The notes under the pieces: generated by a model
Database searches by the model: none
What the model was told of the DNA's origin: nothing
What the model saw: the letters and a program-made list of their open reading frames with translations, nothing else
Assembly: GCF_002930645.1 (NCBI RefSeq)
Contig: NZ_PSNW01000008.1
Location: 62,001-126,000, forward strand
Reading direction: 5' to 3'
Length of the DNA stretch: 64,000 nt
Source of the DNA: Solimonas fluminis
Lineage (GTDB): Bacteria > Pseudomonadota > Gammaproteobacteria > Nevskiales > Nevskiaceae
Made by a program: the position numbers and the translations under genes
Shown here: piece after piece, positions 6,897 through 18,630 of the stretch
How positions within the stretch are numbered: the first letter of the stretch is position 1
Layout of the letters: the number at the start of each line of letters is the position of its first letter

Positions 6897-9800
6897 GCGA
6901 GTTCTTCATCAGTCGTCCGATCTTCGCGACGGTACTGTCGATCATCATCACGATCGCCGGCGCCATCGCGCTGACGCAGCTGCCCATCGCGCGCTATCCG
7001 CAGATCACGCCGCCGTCGATCGTGGTCAGCACCAGCTTCCCGGGCGCCGACGCGGCGACCGTGGAGCAATCCGTGGCCGCACCGATCGAGCAGCAGGTCA
7101 ACGGCGTGCCGAACATGCTCTACATGAGCTCCAAGAGCGGCAACGACGGTTCCTACAGCCTGAACATCACCTTCGACATCGGCACCGACCAGGACATCGC
7201 GGCGGTGGAGGTGCAGAACAAGGTGGCCATCGCGCAGCGCCAGCTGCCGCAGGAGGTGGTGCGCCAGGGCGTGACCGTGACCAAGCGCCAGCCGCAGATC
7301 CTGCTGCTGGTGGCGATCCGCGCCACCGACCCGAAGTACGACTACCTGTTCCTCAGCAACTACGCCACGCTCAATGTCTACGACGCGCTGGCGCGCATCC
7401 CCGGCGTCGGCCAGGTGGTGGTGCTGGGCGGCCGCGACTACGGCATGCGCATCTGGCTGGACCCGGAGAAGATGGCGCGCCTGGGCGTGACCACGCAGGA
7501 CGTGTCCAGGGTCCTGAACGAGCAGAACGTGGTGGCGCCGGCCGGTACCGTGGGCGCCGAGCCGGCGCCGCCGGGGCAGGAGAAGCAGTACGCGGTGAGC
7601 GTGCGCGGCCGCCTCAGCGATCCCGCCGACTACGAGAACGTGGTGGTGCGCGCGCGCAACGACGGCTCGATCGTGCAGCTCAAGGACATCGCCCGCGTCG
7701 AGCTGGCCGCTACCGACTACACCCGCTCCAGCCGCCTCAACGGCGAGCCGGTGGCCAACATCGGCATCTACCAGTTGCCGGACGCCAACGCGCTCGATGT
7801 GGCCAAGGGCGTGCGCAAGACCATGGACGAGCTGTCGCACAGCTTCCCGGAGGGCATCGAGTACTCGATCCCCTTCGACACCACGCTGTTCGTGTCGGAG
7901 TCGGTCTACGAGGTGGAGCACACCCTGGTGGTGGCGGCGATCCTGGTGCTGGCGGTGGTGTTCCTGTTCCTGGAGAGCTGGCGCGCGACGCTGATCCCGA
8001 TGCTGGCGGTGCCGGTGTCGATCGTCGGCGCCTTCAGCGCCTTCGTTGCCATGGGCTTCTCGATCAACACCCTGACCCTGCTGGCCCTGGTGCTGGCGAT
8101 CGGCCTGGTGGTGGACGACGCCATCGTGGTGGTCGAGGCGGTGATGGAGAAGATGGACTCCCATGGGCTGTCGGCGCGCGAGGCGACGCGGCAGGCGATG
8201 CGCGACGTGTCCGGACCGGTGATCGCGATCGCCCTGGTGCTGAGCGCGGTGTTCGTGCCGGTGTCCTTCCTGCCGGGCCTGACCGGGCAGTTCTACCGGC
8301 AGTTCGCGCTGACGCTGTCGGTGTCGGTGGTGATCTCGGCGCTCGTGGCGCTGACCTTCACGCCGGCGCTCTGCGCGCTGCTGCTCAAGCCCAGCGCCGA
8401 GTCGCACTGGGGCGGGCCCGTCGGCCGCTTCTTCGGCGCCTTCAACCGCGGATTCGAGCGCGCCACGCAGCGCTACACCGGCACCGTGCGCCGGGCGATA
8501 CGCCGCAGCGCGGTGAGCCTGCTGGTGTTCGGCGTGCTGGTCGCGGCGGCGGCCTACCTGGTGGCCAAGCGCCCGGGCGGCTTCCTGCCGGACGAGGACC
8601 AGGGCTACCTGATCACCACCATCTCGCTGCCGCCGGCGGCTTCGCTGCAGCGCACCGACGAGGTGGTCCGCAAGTATCGCGAGATCACCGCGCAGATCCC
8701 GGCCATCCAGAACACCGTGGCGATCAGCGGCTTCAGCCTGCTGGCCGGCATCACCCAATCCTCCGCCGCCACCGTCTTCGTGGCGCTGAAGCCCTGGCAT
8801 GAGCGCGGCAAGGGCGAGAGCGCCAAGGAGATCCTGGGACGCCTGATGAAGGAAACGACGGCGATCCGCGAGGCGAACTTCCTGGTACTGAATCCGCCCT
8901 CCATCCCGGGCATCGGCCAGGCCGGCGGCTTCGAGTTCATCCTGGAGGATCGCAGCGGCGGCAGCATGGAGCGCTTCGTCGGCGTGATGCGGGACTTCCT
9001 GGAGCGCGCCAACCAGCGTTCGGACCTGCAGCGCGTGTTCACCAACTTCAATCCGACCACGCCGCAGGTGGAGTACGTGGTGGACCGCGAGCAGGCCAAG
9101 ACCCTGGGCGTTCCGCTGTCCGACATCTTCGGCTCGCTGCAGACCTTCCTGGGCGGCAGCTACATCAACGACTTCAACCTGTTCGGGCGCACCTACCGCG
9201 TCACCGCGCAGGCCGAAGGGCTGGCGCGCGCCACCCCCGATGCAGTGAACCATCTGTACGTGCGTACCGACCAGGGGGCGATGGTGCCGCTGTCGACGGT
9301 GGTGCAGATCCGCGGCAAGTCGGGTCCGGACTACATCGAGCGCTTCAACGTGTTTCGTGCCGTCACCATCCAGGGCTCGGCGGCGCCGGGCTACAGCTCG
9401 GGCGATGCGATCCGCGCGATGGAGGAGCTGGCGGCCGACCTGCCGGCGGGTTATGCCTTCGAGTGGAGCGGTGCCACCTACCAGGAGAAGAAGTCCAGCG
9501 GCCAGGCGCCGTACATCTTCGCCGCGGCGATGATCTTCGTGTTCCTGGTGCTGGCGGCGCAGTACGAAAGCTGGATCGTGCCGTTCGCGGTGCTGCTGGG
9601 CATCCCCTTCGCCGTGTTCGGCGCTTTCGCGGCCCTGGCCTGGCGCGGCATGTCCAACGACATCTACGCGCAGATCGGTCTGGTGATGCTGATCGGCCTG
9701 GCGGCGAAGAACGCGATCCTGATCGTGGAGTTCGCCAAGCTGTCGCACGAGCGCGGCATGGAGCTGGTGGAGGCCGCCATCGAGGGGGCCCGCCTGCGAC

Positions 9801-10051
9801 TGCGGCCGATCCTGATGACCTCGTTCGCCTTCATCCTCGGCGCGGTACCGCTGGTCGTCGCCACCGGCGCCGGTGCCGGCGCGCGCATGGTGCTGGGCAC
9901 CGTGGTGGTGTTCGGCATGCTGGCGGCGACCCTGGTGGGCATCTTCATGGTGCCCCTGTTCTATGTGCTGCTGCAGGGCATGGCCGAGCGTTTTGGCAGG
10001 CCGCGCAAGCCCGAGCCGCCGAGCGCACATGAAGAAGGAGAGACGGCATGA
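6893..10051 (+). CDS. RND multidrug efflux inner-membrane pump (AcrB/MexB type, HAE1)
   Basis: A 1052-residue proton-driven exporter that starts with GTG overlapping the adaptor stop. It has the twin large periplasmic loops and twelve-helix architecture of the family. The proton-relay aspartates are in GLVVDDAIVVVEAV (transmembrane helix 4), and the matching lysine is in AAKNAILIVEFAK (helix 10). The N-terminus MSEFFISRPIFATVLSIIITIAG is typical. It should extrude hydrophobic or amphiphilic compounds from the periplasm and outer leaflet. The adjacent MarR regulator suggests induction by such a compound. Its ATGA overlap with the next gene indicates one transcript. Confidence 0.96.
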   Translation: MSEFFISRPIFATVLSIIITIAGAIALTQLPIARYPQITPPSIVVSTSFPGADAATVEQSVAAPIEQQVNGVPNMLYMSSKSGNDGSYSLNITFDIGTDQDIAAVEVQNKVAIAQRQLPQEVVRQGVTVTKRQPQILLLVAIRATDPKYDYLFLSNYATLNVYDALARIPGVGQVVVLGGRDYGMRIWLDPEKMARLGVTTQDVSRVLNEQNVVAPAGTVGAEPAPPGQEKQYAVSVRGRLSDPADYENVVVRARNDGSIVQLKDIARVELAATDYTRSSRLNGEPVANIGIYQLPDANALDVAKGVRKTMDELSHSFPEGIEYSIPFDTTLFVSESVYEVEHTLVVAAILVLAVVFLFLESWRATLIPMLAVPVSIVGAFSAFVAMGFSINTLTLLALVLAIGLVVDDAIVVVEAVMEKMDSHGLSAREATRQAMRDVSGPVIAIALVLSAVFVPVSFLPGLTGQFYRQFALTLSVSVVISALVALTFTPALCALLLKPSAESHWGGPVGRFFGAFNRGFERATQRYTGTVRRAIRRSAVSLLVFGVLVAAAAYLVAKRPGGFLPDEDQGYLITTISLPPAASLQRTDEVVRKYREITAQIPAIQNTVAISGFSLLAGITQSSAATVFVALKPWHERGKGESAKEILGRLMKETTAIREANFLVLNPPSIPGIGQAGGFEFILEDRSGGSMERFVGVMRDFLERANQRSDLQRVFTNFNPTTPQVEYVVDREQAKTLGVPLSDIFGSLQTFLGGSYINDFNLFGRTYRVTAQAEGLARATPDAVNHLYVRTDQGAMVPLSTVVQIRGKSGPDYIERFNVFRAVTIQGSAAPGYSSGDAIRAMEELAADLPAGYAFEWSGATYQEKKSSGQAPYIFAAAMIFVFLVLAAQYESWIVPFAVLLGIPFAVFGAFAALAWRGMSNDIYAQIGLVMLIGLAAKNAILIVEFAKLSHERGMELVEAAIEGARLRLRPILMTSFAFILGAVPLVVATGAGAGARMVLGTVVVFGMLAATLVGIFMVPLFYVLLQGMAERFGRPRKPEPPSAHEEGETA

Positions 10052-11484
10052 AGACCGTATTCCGCCATGCCGGCTTGCGCCTGGGCGGCCTGGCCGCCGC
10101 CGCGCTGCTGGGCGCCTGCGCCCTCGGCCCTGACTACCAGCGTCCCGGCATCGAGACCCCGGAGCGCATCCGGGGCGACGCCGCGGCCACGCAGGCTTCC
10201 TACGGGGATCTCGGCTGGTGGGAGATCTACCAGGATCCGGCCCTGAACACACTGCTGCGCCAGGGCCTGGAACGCAACCTGGACCTGCGCATCGCTGCCG
10301 CCCGCGTCGAGCAGGCGCGCGCCACCGCCGGCGTCAGCCGCCTGCAGCAGTTGCCGCAGATCGACGCCAGCGGCTCGGCAGCCCGGCGCAAGCTGTCGGA
10401 GTCCTCGGTCGCTCCCGGCGCTGAACGCCTGGGCGAGCAGGGGACGGCCGCGGTGGCCTTGTCCTGGGAACTGGATCTCTGGGGCCGCCTGCGCCGCCTC
10501 AACGAGGCCGCACGCGCCGACCTGCTGGCCAGCGAGTACGCCCAGCGCGGCGTCGCCAACAGCCTGGTCGCGGATATCGCGACGGCATACTTCAGCCTGC
10601 AGTCCTACGACCGCCGGCTCGACATCACGCGCCGCACCATCACCACGCGCGAGGAGTTCCTCAAGCTGACCCGTGCGCAGTACGAGCGGGGCGTGGTCAG
10701 CGGGCTGGACGTGTCCACCGCCGAGGCGCAACTCGCCACCGCGCAGGCCAACCTGCCGGCACTGGAACGCAGCGTCGCGCAGACCGAGAACCAGCTGTCG
10801 CTGCTGCTCGGCGGCAACCCGGCAGGTATCGCGCGCAGCGCCTCCGGCGCCACGGCGGCGCCGGTGCCGGAAACCCCGGCTGGCCTGCCTTCGCGGCTGC
10901 TGGAGCGGCGACCGGACATCCTGCAGTCCGAGCAGGCGCTGGTCGCGGCCAATGCGCGCATCGGCGCGGCCAAGGCGGCGCTGTTCCCGACGCTGTCCCT
11001 GACCGGCAGCTACGGCGTGCTCAGCGGCGATGTCTCCGAGCTGTTCAGCTCCGGTGCCGAGAACTGGTCGGTGGGCGTGGGCCTGCTGCAGCCGCTGCTC
11101 AACGCCGAGCGCAATCTCTACCAGGTGGACCTGGCGGACGCACGCAAGCGCGAGGCCCTGCTGGGTTACGAGAAGACCGTGCGCAACGCCTTCCGCGAGG
11201 TGGCGGACAGCCTGGTGGCGCGGGAGAAATCGCAGGCCGTGCTGCAGGCGCAGCAGCAGCAGGTGGATGCGCTGCGCCGCGCGGTGGACATCTCCAAGGC
11301 GCGCTACAAGCAGGGCTACTCGTCCTACTTCGACGTGATCAGCGCCGACCGCGACCTGTTCAATGCCGAGCTGTCGCATGATGCGGCGCGGCTGGATGCG
11401 CAGCTGTCGCTGGTGCAGCTGTACCGGTCGCTGGGCGGCGGCTGGCAGACGCAGGGGCAGGGCGGCGACAATACGGAGAAATAG
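10048..11484 (+). CDS. outer-membrane efflux channel lipoprotein (OprM/NodT type)
   Basis: A 478-residue TolC-like outer-membrane factor. The signal peptide ends in LLGACALGPDY, so the mature protein is probably acylated. The two repeated outer-membrane-efflux domains (roughly residues 65-250 and 275-465) carry long helical stretches, and the second contains the common LLERRPDILQSEQALVAANARIGAAKA segment. The gene overlaps the pump gene by ATGA and completes the tripartite system. It ends close to the metallo-beta-lactamase-fold gene at 11501. Confidence 0.95.
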   Translation: MKTVFRHAGLRLGGLAAAALLGACALGPDYQRPGIETPERIRGDAAATQASYGDLGWWEIYQDPALNTLLRQGLERNLDLRIAAARVEQARATAGVSRLQQLPQIDASGSAARRKLSESSVAPGAERLGEQGTAAVALSWELDLWGRLRRLNEAARADLLASEYAQRGVANSLVADIATAYFSLQSYDRRLDITRRTITTREEFLKLTRAQYERGVVSGLDVSTAEAQLATAQANLPALERSVAQTENQLSLLLGGNPAGIARSASGATAAPVPETPAGLPSRLLERRPDILQSEQALVAANARIGAAKAALFPTLSLTGSYGVLSGDVSELFSSGAENWSVGVGLLQPLLNAERNLYQVDLADARKREALLGYEKTVRNAFREVADSLVAREKSQAVLQAQQQQVDALRRAVDISKARYKQGYSSYFDVISADRDLFNAELSHDAARLDAQLSLVQLYRSLGGGWQTQGQGGDNTEK

Positions 11485-11500
11485 CTCTCCGGACGAAGCC

Positions 11501-12460
11501 ATGAACACCTCGCCACTTCCGCCGGCCCAGGACCTGGGCTGGGGCATCACCTGCATCGACACCCTCCAGGAACGTCCGGGCCTGGCCTGCTGCTACCTGG
11601 TCGGCCGCGACGGCGAATACGCCTTCGTCGAAGCGGGCACCGCCCACGGCGTGCCGCGCCTGCTGGCCTTGCTGGCGGAGCGCGGGATCGCGCGCGAGCA
11701 GGTCCGCTACGTCATTCCCACCCACGTGCACCTGGACCATGCCGGCGGTGCCGGCGTGCTGATGCGCGAACTGCCGGCGGCGAGGCTGGTGGCGCATCCG
11801 CGCGGGGCGCGCCACCTGATCGATCCTTCCAAGCTGATCGCCGGGGCGGAAGCGGTCTACGGCAAGGCGGCGGTGGCGCAGATGTACGGCGAGATCGCGG
11901 CGATCCCCGAAGAGCGTGTCATCGTCGCGGGTGATGGCCATGTGCTGCCGCTGGGCCGGTCCGAGCTGCGCTTCATCGATACGCCGGGCCATGCGCGGCA
12001 CCATTTCAGCATCTGGGATGCGAGCAGCCGCGGCTTCTTCACCGGCGATACCTTCGGCCTGTCCTACCGCGACTTCGACGGTCCCGGCGGCCCGTACCTT
12101 TTCCCGACCACCACCCCGGTGCAGTTCGAGCCGGAGGCCTGGTTCGGCACGCTGGACCGCTATCTTTCCTTCAAGCCCGAGCGCATGTTCCTGACGCATT
12201 TCAGCGTGGTGGAAAACGTCACCAAGCTGGCCGCGGACCTGCGCGAGGGCTTGCATCGCTACGTCGCCCTGGCGACGCCGCTGCGGACGGCGCCGCAGCG
12301 CCACGGGGCGCTGCTGGAGGCCCTCAACCAGGACGCGCTGGCGGCGCTGAAGAAGCTCGGCAGCGCGATGCCGGAGGCCAGGGTGCGCGAACTGCTGGCC
12401 TTCGATACCGAGCTCAATGCCCAGGGCCTGGAAGTCTGGCTGGACAGGCCGGCGGCGTAG
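11501..12460 (+). CDS. metallo-beta-lactamase-fold hydrolase
   Basis: A 319-residue MBL-fold protein. The metal-binding motif THVHLDHAGG (HxHxDH) lies near residue 73. Downstream ligands are likely in DTPGHARHH and in FTGDTFG. The start at 11501 lies 17 bases after the channel stop, so it is probably read from the efflux transcript. There is no signal peptide, so it should act in the cytoplasm. The fold covers glyoxalase II-like thioesterases, lactonases and others, and the substrate is not predictable. The C-terminal 70 residues are helical and appear specific to the subfamily. Confidence 0.85.
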   Translation: MNTSPLPPAQDLGWGITCIDTLQERPGLACCYLVGRDGEYAFVEAGTAHGVPRLLALLAERGIAREQVRYVIPTHVHLDHAGGAGVLMRELPAARLVAHPRGARHLIDPSKLIAGAEAVYGKAAVAQMYGEIAAIPEERVIVAGDGHVLPLGRSELRFIDTPGHARHHFSIWDASSRGFFTGDTFGLSYRDFDGPGGPYLFPTTTPVQFEPEAWFGTLDRYLSFKPERMFLTHFSVVENVTKLAADLREGLHRYVALATPLRTAPQRHGALLEALNQDALAALKKLGSAMPEARVRELLAFDTELNAQGLEVWLDRPAA

Positions 12461-12522
12461 GCCCGGACGATCAGAAAGGCCATTCTTGCCGTAAGCTGCC
12501 GCAAACGACAGGGGAGAGACGA

Positions 12523-13203
12523 GTGAGCCTATTGACCCCGGTGGCGGAAGGCGTCTGGTGCGCTGCCGCCCCGCAGACCTTCATCGCCTTCCACATCGGC
12601 ACGCGCATGACGGTGGTGCGCCTGTCCGGCGGCGGGCTGCTGCTGCACTCGCCGGTCCCGGTCACGCCGGAACTGCGCGCCGAGATCGACGTGCTGGGCC
12701 CGGTGCGGCACATCGTCTGCCCCAACCTGTTCCACCATCTCTATGCCGGCCAGGCGGCCGCGGCCTGGCCGCAGGCGATCCTGCACGGTCCGGCCAAGCT
12801 GCATCGCAAGCGCGCCGACCTGCCGTTCAAGGCGGTGCTGACCGCGACGCCCCATGCCGACTGGGCGGCGGATTTCGAGCTGCTGACGATCGAGGGCTGC
12901 CTGCTGGGCGAGACGGTGTTCTACCACCCGGCGACGCGCACGCTGATCGCCGCGGACCTGGTGGAGAACTTCAAGGACGCCGCCCACGCGCCGACGCGCT
13001 GGTACCTGAAGCTGGGCGGGCTGCTCGGCAACGTCGGCTGGCATCCGCTGCTGCGGATGGTCTACGTCCAGCGCCGCAAGGCGCGCGCCTGCATCGACCG
13101 CCTGCTGCAGTGGCCCTTCGAGCGCCTGGTGCTGGCGCATGGCGAGGTCATCGAGCGCGATGCGCGCGAGCAGGTGCGGCAGGGCCTGAGCTGGCTGAAA
13201 TGA
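12523..13203 (+). CDS. DUF4336 protein, MBL-like fold
   Basis: A 226-residue protein starting with GTG at 12523, behind a good ribosome binding site (AGGGGAGAG). It has the DUF4336 pattern: an HIVCPNLFHHLYAGQ segment where MBL enzymes carry HxHxDH, and LVLAHGEVIE near the C-terminus. The canonical metal motif is only partly kept, so the catalytic status is uncertain. It follows another MBL-fold gene on the same strand and may belong to the same transcript. Its function is unknown; members of this family appear beside stress and detoxification genes. Confidence 0.8.
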   Translation: MSLLTPVAEGVWCAAAPQTFIAFHIGTRMTVVRLSGGGLLLHSPVPVTPELRAEIDVLGPVRHIVCPNLFHHLYAGQAAAAWPQAILHGPAKLHRKRADLPFKAVLTATPHADWAADFELLTIEGCLLGETVFYHPATRTLIAADLVENFKDAAHAPTRWYLKLGGLLGNVGWHPLLRMVYVQRRKARACIDRLLQWPFERLVLAHGEVIERDAREQVRQGLSWLK

Positions 13204-13205
13204 AG

Positions 13206-13234
13206 CTTCCGCCCGGGCCGACCCCGGGCGGAAG
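13206..13234. terminator. hairpin between convergent genes
   Basis: A perfect 12-bp stem, CTTCCGCCCGGG (13206-13217) with CCCGGGCGGAAG (13223-13234), loop of 5. It lies exactly between the convergent DUF4336 and RNase T2 genes. There is no long T tract, but position and stability suggest a shared bidirectional terminator. Confidence 0.6.
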
Positions 13235-13242
13235 GATGAAGC

Positions 13243-13895
13243 TCAGCGGCGTCCCGGGTTGCTCGGGCGGATGCTGACGCTGCCGCGGCAGCGGTCGCTG
13301 ACATCGCGGCCGCAGTCGCGGAAGCCGAACTCCTGGTTCAGGCAGATGCGCACTTCGCTGAGCCAGCGGCTCTTGCAGCCCAGCGCGATGCCTTCGGCGG
13401 TCAGACCGGGATTGGCCTTGATGAAGTTGCGCTCGATCTCCGCCACGTTGGTGCTGATCGGCTTCTGCGGCGAGGCATAGGCGTCCGGGATCACCAGGCG
13501 GCGGCGGGCCCGTTCGGTCTGCAGGAAATACTCCTTCACGTCCAGGCCGCTGCAGGCGCCGTGCTTGCGCCATTCATGCTCGATCAGGCGCTCGCTGGGC
13601 ATCAGCGGCAGCATGCGTTCGACCAGGCTGGACGGCACGCGATCCACGCGCTGGCAGTCGCGCGGGTAGCCGATCTCGTACTGCGGCCAGAGGCCGTGCA
13701 CCACGAACTGGTAGGAGCGTTCGCATTGCTGCTCGCCGTTGCCCTTGGCGGAGGCGCAGTACTCCGGCGACCACGACAGCGCCAGGATCCAGTAGTCGAA
13801 CGGGGCGGCCGCCTTTGCAGGCGGCGCCTCCGCGCGGCAGGCCGACGACGAAACCGCCAGGCACAGGCCCAGCAGCAGGCTGGCAAGAGCCCGCA

Positions 13896-13896
<1 letters not shown>
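13243..13896 (-). CDS. secreted ribonuclease T2
   Basis: A 217-residue protein with an N-terminal signal sequence (MRALASLLLGLCLAVSSSAC) and both T2 active-site boxes: CAS1 in FVVHGLWPQYE and CAS2 in EHEWRKHGACSG. RNase T2 enzymes cut RNA without strong base preference through 2',3'-cyclic phosphate intermediates and usually act in the periplasm or outside the cell. Several Cys residues probably form disulphides. The ATG overlaps the TGA stop of ppsA (ATGA), so it is translated from the ppsA message. A role in nucleotide or phosphate scavenging is plausible given the Pho-type operon nearby. Confidence 0.93.
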
Positions 13897-16271
<2,375 letters not shown>

Positions 16272-16298
16272 GTTCTTTCCTGTTGCGTAGCTGGGGGC

Positions 16299-16313
16299 GT
16301 GCGGAGACCGCAC
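16299..16313. promoter_or_regulatory. short inverted repeat in the ppsA-ppsR divergent promoter region
   Basis: GTGCGG (16299-16304), AGA, CCGCAC (16308-16313). A second repeat, GTTGA-AAC-TCAAC, lies at 16348-16360 directly before the ppsR start. These are the only clear symmetric sites in the 92-base divergent region. The binding protein is unknown. Confidence 0.35.
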
Positions 16314-16363
16314 GTTATGGTTTATAAGTGGCAGAACCACACAAACTGTTGAAACTCAACAAC

Positions 16364-17188
16364 ATGACGCCGCTGCGCCACGTATTCTTCGTTTCCGACG
16401 GCACCGGCATCACTGCCGAGACCCTGGGCCACACCCTGCTGACCCAGTTCGAGGCGGTGGAATTCAAGACCACCACGCTGCCCTTCGTGAATTCGCCCGA
16501 GAAGGCGCGCAGCACGCTGGACTTCATCAACTTCATCGCCAAGGACGCCGGCCTGCGGCCGCTGATCTTCAGCACCACGGTCAACGACGAGGTGCGCGCT
16601 ATTTTACGCACCGCGGACGCGCTTTTCCTGGATTTGTTCGATCTGATGATCCACACCATCGAACTGGAGCTGGGCGTGGCCTCCACCCATGCCCAGGGCC
16701 GCGCCCACGGCATGGCCAACCAGCAGAAGTACAATTCCCGCATTTCGGCGATGAATTACGCCATGGAGCACGACGACGGGCAGTCCACCCGCGACCTGGC
16801 CCGTGCGGACGTGATCCTGATTGCCCCCTCGCGCTGCGGCAAGACCCCGACCAGCCTCTACCTGGCCCTGCAGCACGGCCTGTTCGCCACCAATTTCCCG
16901 CTGACCGAGGACGACCTGGAGCAGCAGAAGCTGCCCAGCAGCCTGCGCGGCCTGGAGAACAAGTGTTTCGGCCTGACTTCGGAACCGGAGCGCCTGTCGC
17001 AGATCCGCAGCGAACGCCGGCCGGGCTCCAAGTATGCCTCCCTGGCCCAGTGCGCCTACGAACTGCGCCAGGCCGAGCAGTTGTACCGCCGGGCCCAGGT
17101 GCCGTTCCTGAACTCGGCCAACATGTCGATCGAGGAAATCGCCACGATGGTGATGCAGGAGAAGAACCTGCGTAAGCCGACGTTCTAG
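16364..17188 (+). CDS. ppsR: PEP synthase regulatory protein (bifunctional kinase/pyrophosphorylase, DUF299)
   Basis: PpsR switches PEP synthase off by ADP-dependent phosphorylation of a Thr and restores it by phosphate-dependent dephosphorylation. The N-terminus MTPLRHVFFVSDGTGITAETLGH matches the family start, so ATG 16364 is preferred over an in-frame GTG at 16328. A P-loop-like motif (IAPSRCGKTPTSLYLAL) lies near residue 150, and the C-terminal SIEEIATMVMQ is typical. The 274-residue length fits the family. It is divergent from ppsA. Confidence 0.93.
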   Translation: MTPLRHVFFVSDGTGITAETLGHTLLTQFEAVEFKTTTLPFVNSPEKARSTLDFINFIAKDAGLRPLIFSTTVNDEVRAILRTADALFLDLFDLMIHTIELELGVASTHAQGRAHGMANQQKYNSRISAMNYAMEHDDGQSTRDLARADVILIAPSRCGKTPTSLYLALQHGLFATNFPLTEDDLEQQKLPSSLRGLENKCFGLTSEPERLSQIRSERRPGSKYASLAQCAYELRQAEQLYRRAQVPFLNSANMSIEEIATMVMQEKNLRKPTF

Positions 17189-17212
17189 GAAAAACAGCTC
17201 AAAAGCAGCTTC

Positions 17213-17241
17213 CTGTCATTCGCCCGTCATCCGGCTGACAT
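17213..17241 (+). promoter_or_regulatory. Pho box: three PhoB half-sites
   Basis: CTGTCAT (17213-17219), CCGTCAT (17224-17230) and CTGACAT (17235-17241) are spaced exactly 11 bases apart, each separated by four bases. This is the PhoB direct-repeat architecture. The site lies 56 bases upstream of the first of three phosphatase-type genes, at a good position for PhoB activation. Confidence 0.8.
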
Positions 17242-17296
17242 ACTCTCCGCGGGACAGCAGCCTCCCCCAAGCCACTGTTTCCTGGAGAGTTTCACG

Positions 17297-18619
17297 ATGA
17301 CCCGCCTGATCGCGCCCGCCCTTGGCCCGGTGTCGCGCCGTGAGTTCCTGCGCACTGCCTTCTGGACCGCCGGCGCCGCCGGGACCCTGGGACTGGCGGG
17401 CTGCGGCAGCAGCGATTCGTCAGGTGACGGGGGAGTCCCGGGCGAGAGCCGGTTCGCCGGCATCGGCCCGCTGGGGGCCCCGGACGAGAACGGCCTGCGC
17501 CTGCCGGCCGGCTTCAGCTCCCGCGTGATCGCGGTATCCGGCCAGCCGGTCTCCGGCAGCCTGAATCTCTGGCATGTCTTCCCCGATGGCGGCGCCACCT
17601 TCCCGACGCCGGACGGCGGCTGGGTCTACACCTCCAATTCCGAGTTCCCGCTGCTGGGCGGCGTCGGCGCGGTGAAGTTCGATGCGCAGGGCGGGATCGT
17701 CGATTCCTACCGCATCCTCAACTTCACCAGCGCCAACTGCGCCGGCGGCAAGACCCCCTGGGGCACCTGGCTGTCCTGCGAGGAGACCGACAGCGGCCGG
17801 GTCCATGAATGCGATCCCCAGAAATCCGGCAACGGCACGGCGCGGCCGGTGCTGGGCATCTTCAAGCACGAGGCGGTGGCGGTGGATCCGGAGCGCCGCC
17901 AGCTGTTCCTCACCGAGGACACCGGCGACGGCCGCTTCTACCGGGTGGTCCCGACGGCGGCGGACTGGCCGCCCGGGGCGGAGCGTCCCGCGCTGCAGGA
18001 GGGCAGGCTGCAGGTGCTGCGGTTCTCCGAACTGGGTGCCAGCCAATACCCGCCCGAGGGTTTCGACCTGAGCCGCCCGAGGGCGGTGATCTGGGAGGAC
18101 GCGGTGGACCCGGGCGAGGCCCAGTCCGGCGTGCGCAGCCGTCTTGGCGACGCGGCCCCCGGCACGCTCTTCAAGGGCGGAGAGGGCCTCTGGTACTTCA
18201 AGGGCCTGGTGTACTTCTCGACCAAGGGCGACAACCGCATCTGGTGCTACGACACCCGCGCCCGGACGCTCGAGGCCATCTATGACTTCAACAAGGCCAC
18301 CGGGGAGGACAAGATCCTCAGCGGCGTCGACAACCTCACGGTCAGCGAGCACGGCGACGTGCTGGTGGCCGAGGATGGCGGCGACATGCAGATCTGTGTG
18401 ATCCTGCCGAACCGCCGTGTGCTGCCGCTGCTGCAGGTGACCAATGCCGATGGCGTGCCCGACACCGACTCCGAGATCACCGGTCCGGCCTTCTCGCCGG
18501 ACGGCCGGCGCCTGTATTTCAGCGCGCAGCGCAGCGGCCGCCTGGGGCGTGCCGGCAGCGGCATCACCTTCGAGGTGACCCTGCCGTTCTCGGCCTGCCC
18601 CGGCGGCGTTTGCCCCTGA
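17297..18619 (+). CDS. PhoX/DUF839-family protein, Tat-exported
   Basis: A 440-residue protein whose start follows GGAGAG. The signal SRREFLRTAFWTAGAAGTLGLAGCGSS carries a twin-arginine motif and a lipobox (LAGC), so it is probably exported folded and acylated. The body shows the DUF839 beta-propeller pattern: TPWGTWLSCEE, HEAVAVDPE, TEDTGDGRFYR, KGDNRIWCYD and LSGVDNLTVSEHGDVLVAEDGGDMQ. PhoX enzymes are Ca/Fe-dependent alkaline phosphatases, but many DUF839 proteins are uncharacterised. A Pho box upstream supports a role in phosphate acquisition. Confidence 0.87.
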   Translation: MTRLIAPALGPVSRREFLRTAFWTAGAAGTLGLAGCGSSDSSGDGGVPGESRFAGIGPLGAPDENGLRLPAGFSSRVIAVSGQPVSGSLNLWHVFPDGGATFPTPDGGWVYTSNSEFPLLGGVGAVKFDAQGGIVDSYRILNFTSANCAGGKTPWGTWLSCEETDSGRVHECDPQKSGNGTARPVLGIFKHEAVAVDPERRQLFLTEDTGDGRFYRVVPTAADWPPGAERPALQEGRLQVLRFSELGASQYPPEGFDLSRPRAVIWEDAVDPGEAQSGVRSRLGDAAPGTLFKGGEGLWYFKGLVYFSTKGDNRIWCYDTRARTLEAIYDFNKATGEDKILSGVDNLTVSEHGDVLVAEDGGDMQICVILPNRRVLPLLQVTNADGVPDTDSEITGPAFSPDGRRLYFSAQRSGRLGRAGSGITFEVTLPFSACPGGVCP

Positions 18620-18630
18620 GGAGCCTGGAC

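Noticed and set aside
6635-10252. A 1205-codon open frame antisense to the RND efflux genes
   Set aside because: GC-driven shadow of the real pump gene: His/Arg/Gln-rich, no family features, no ribosome site.
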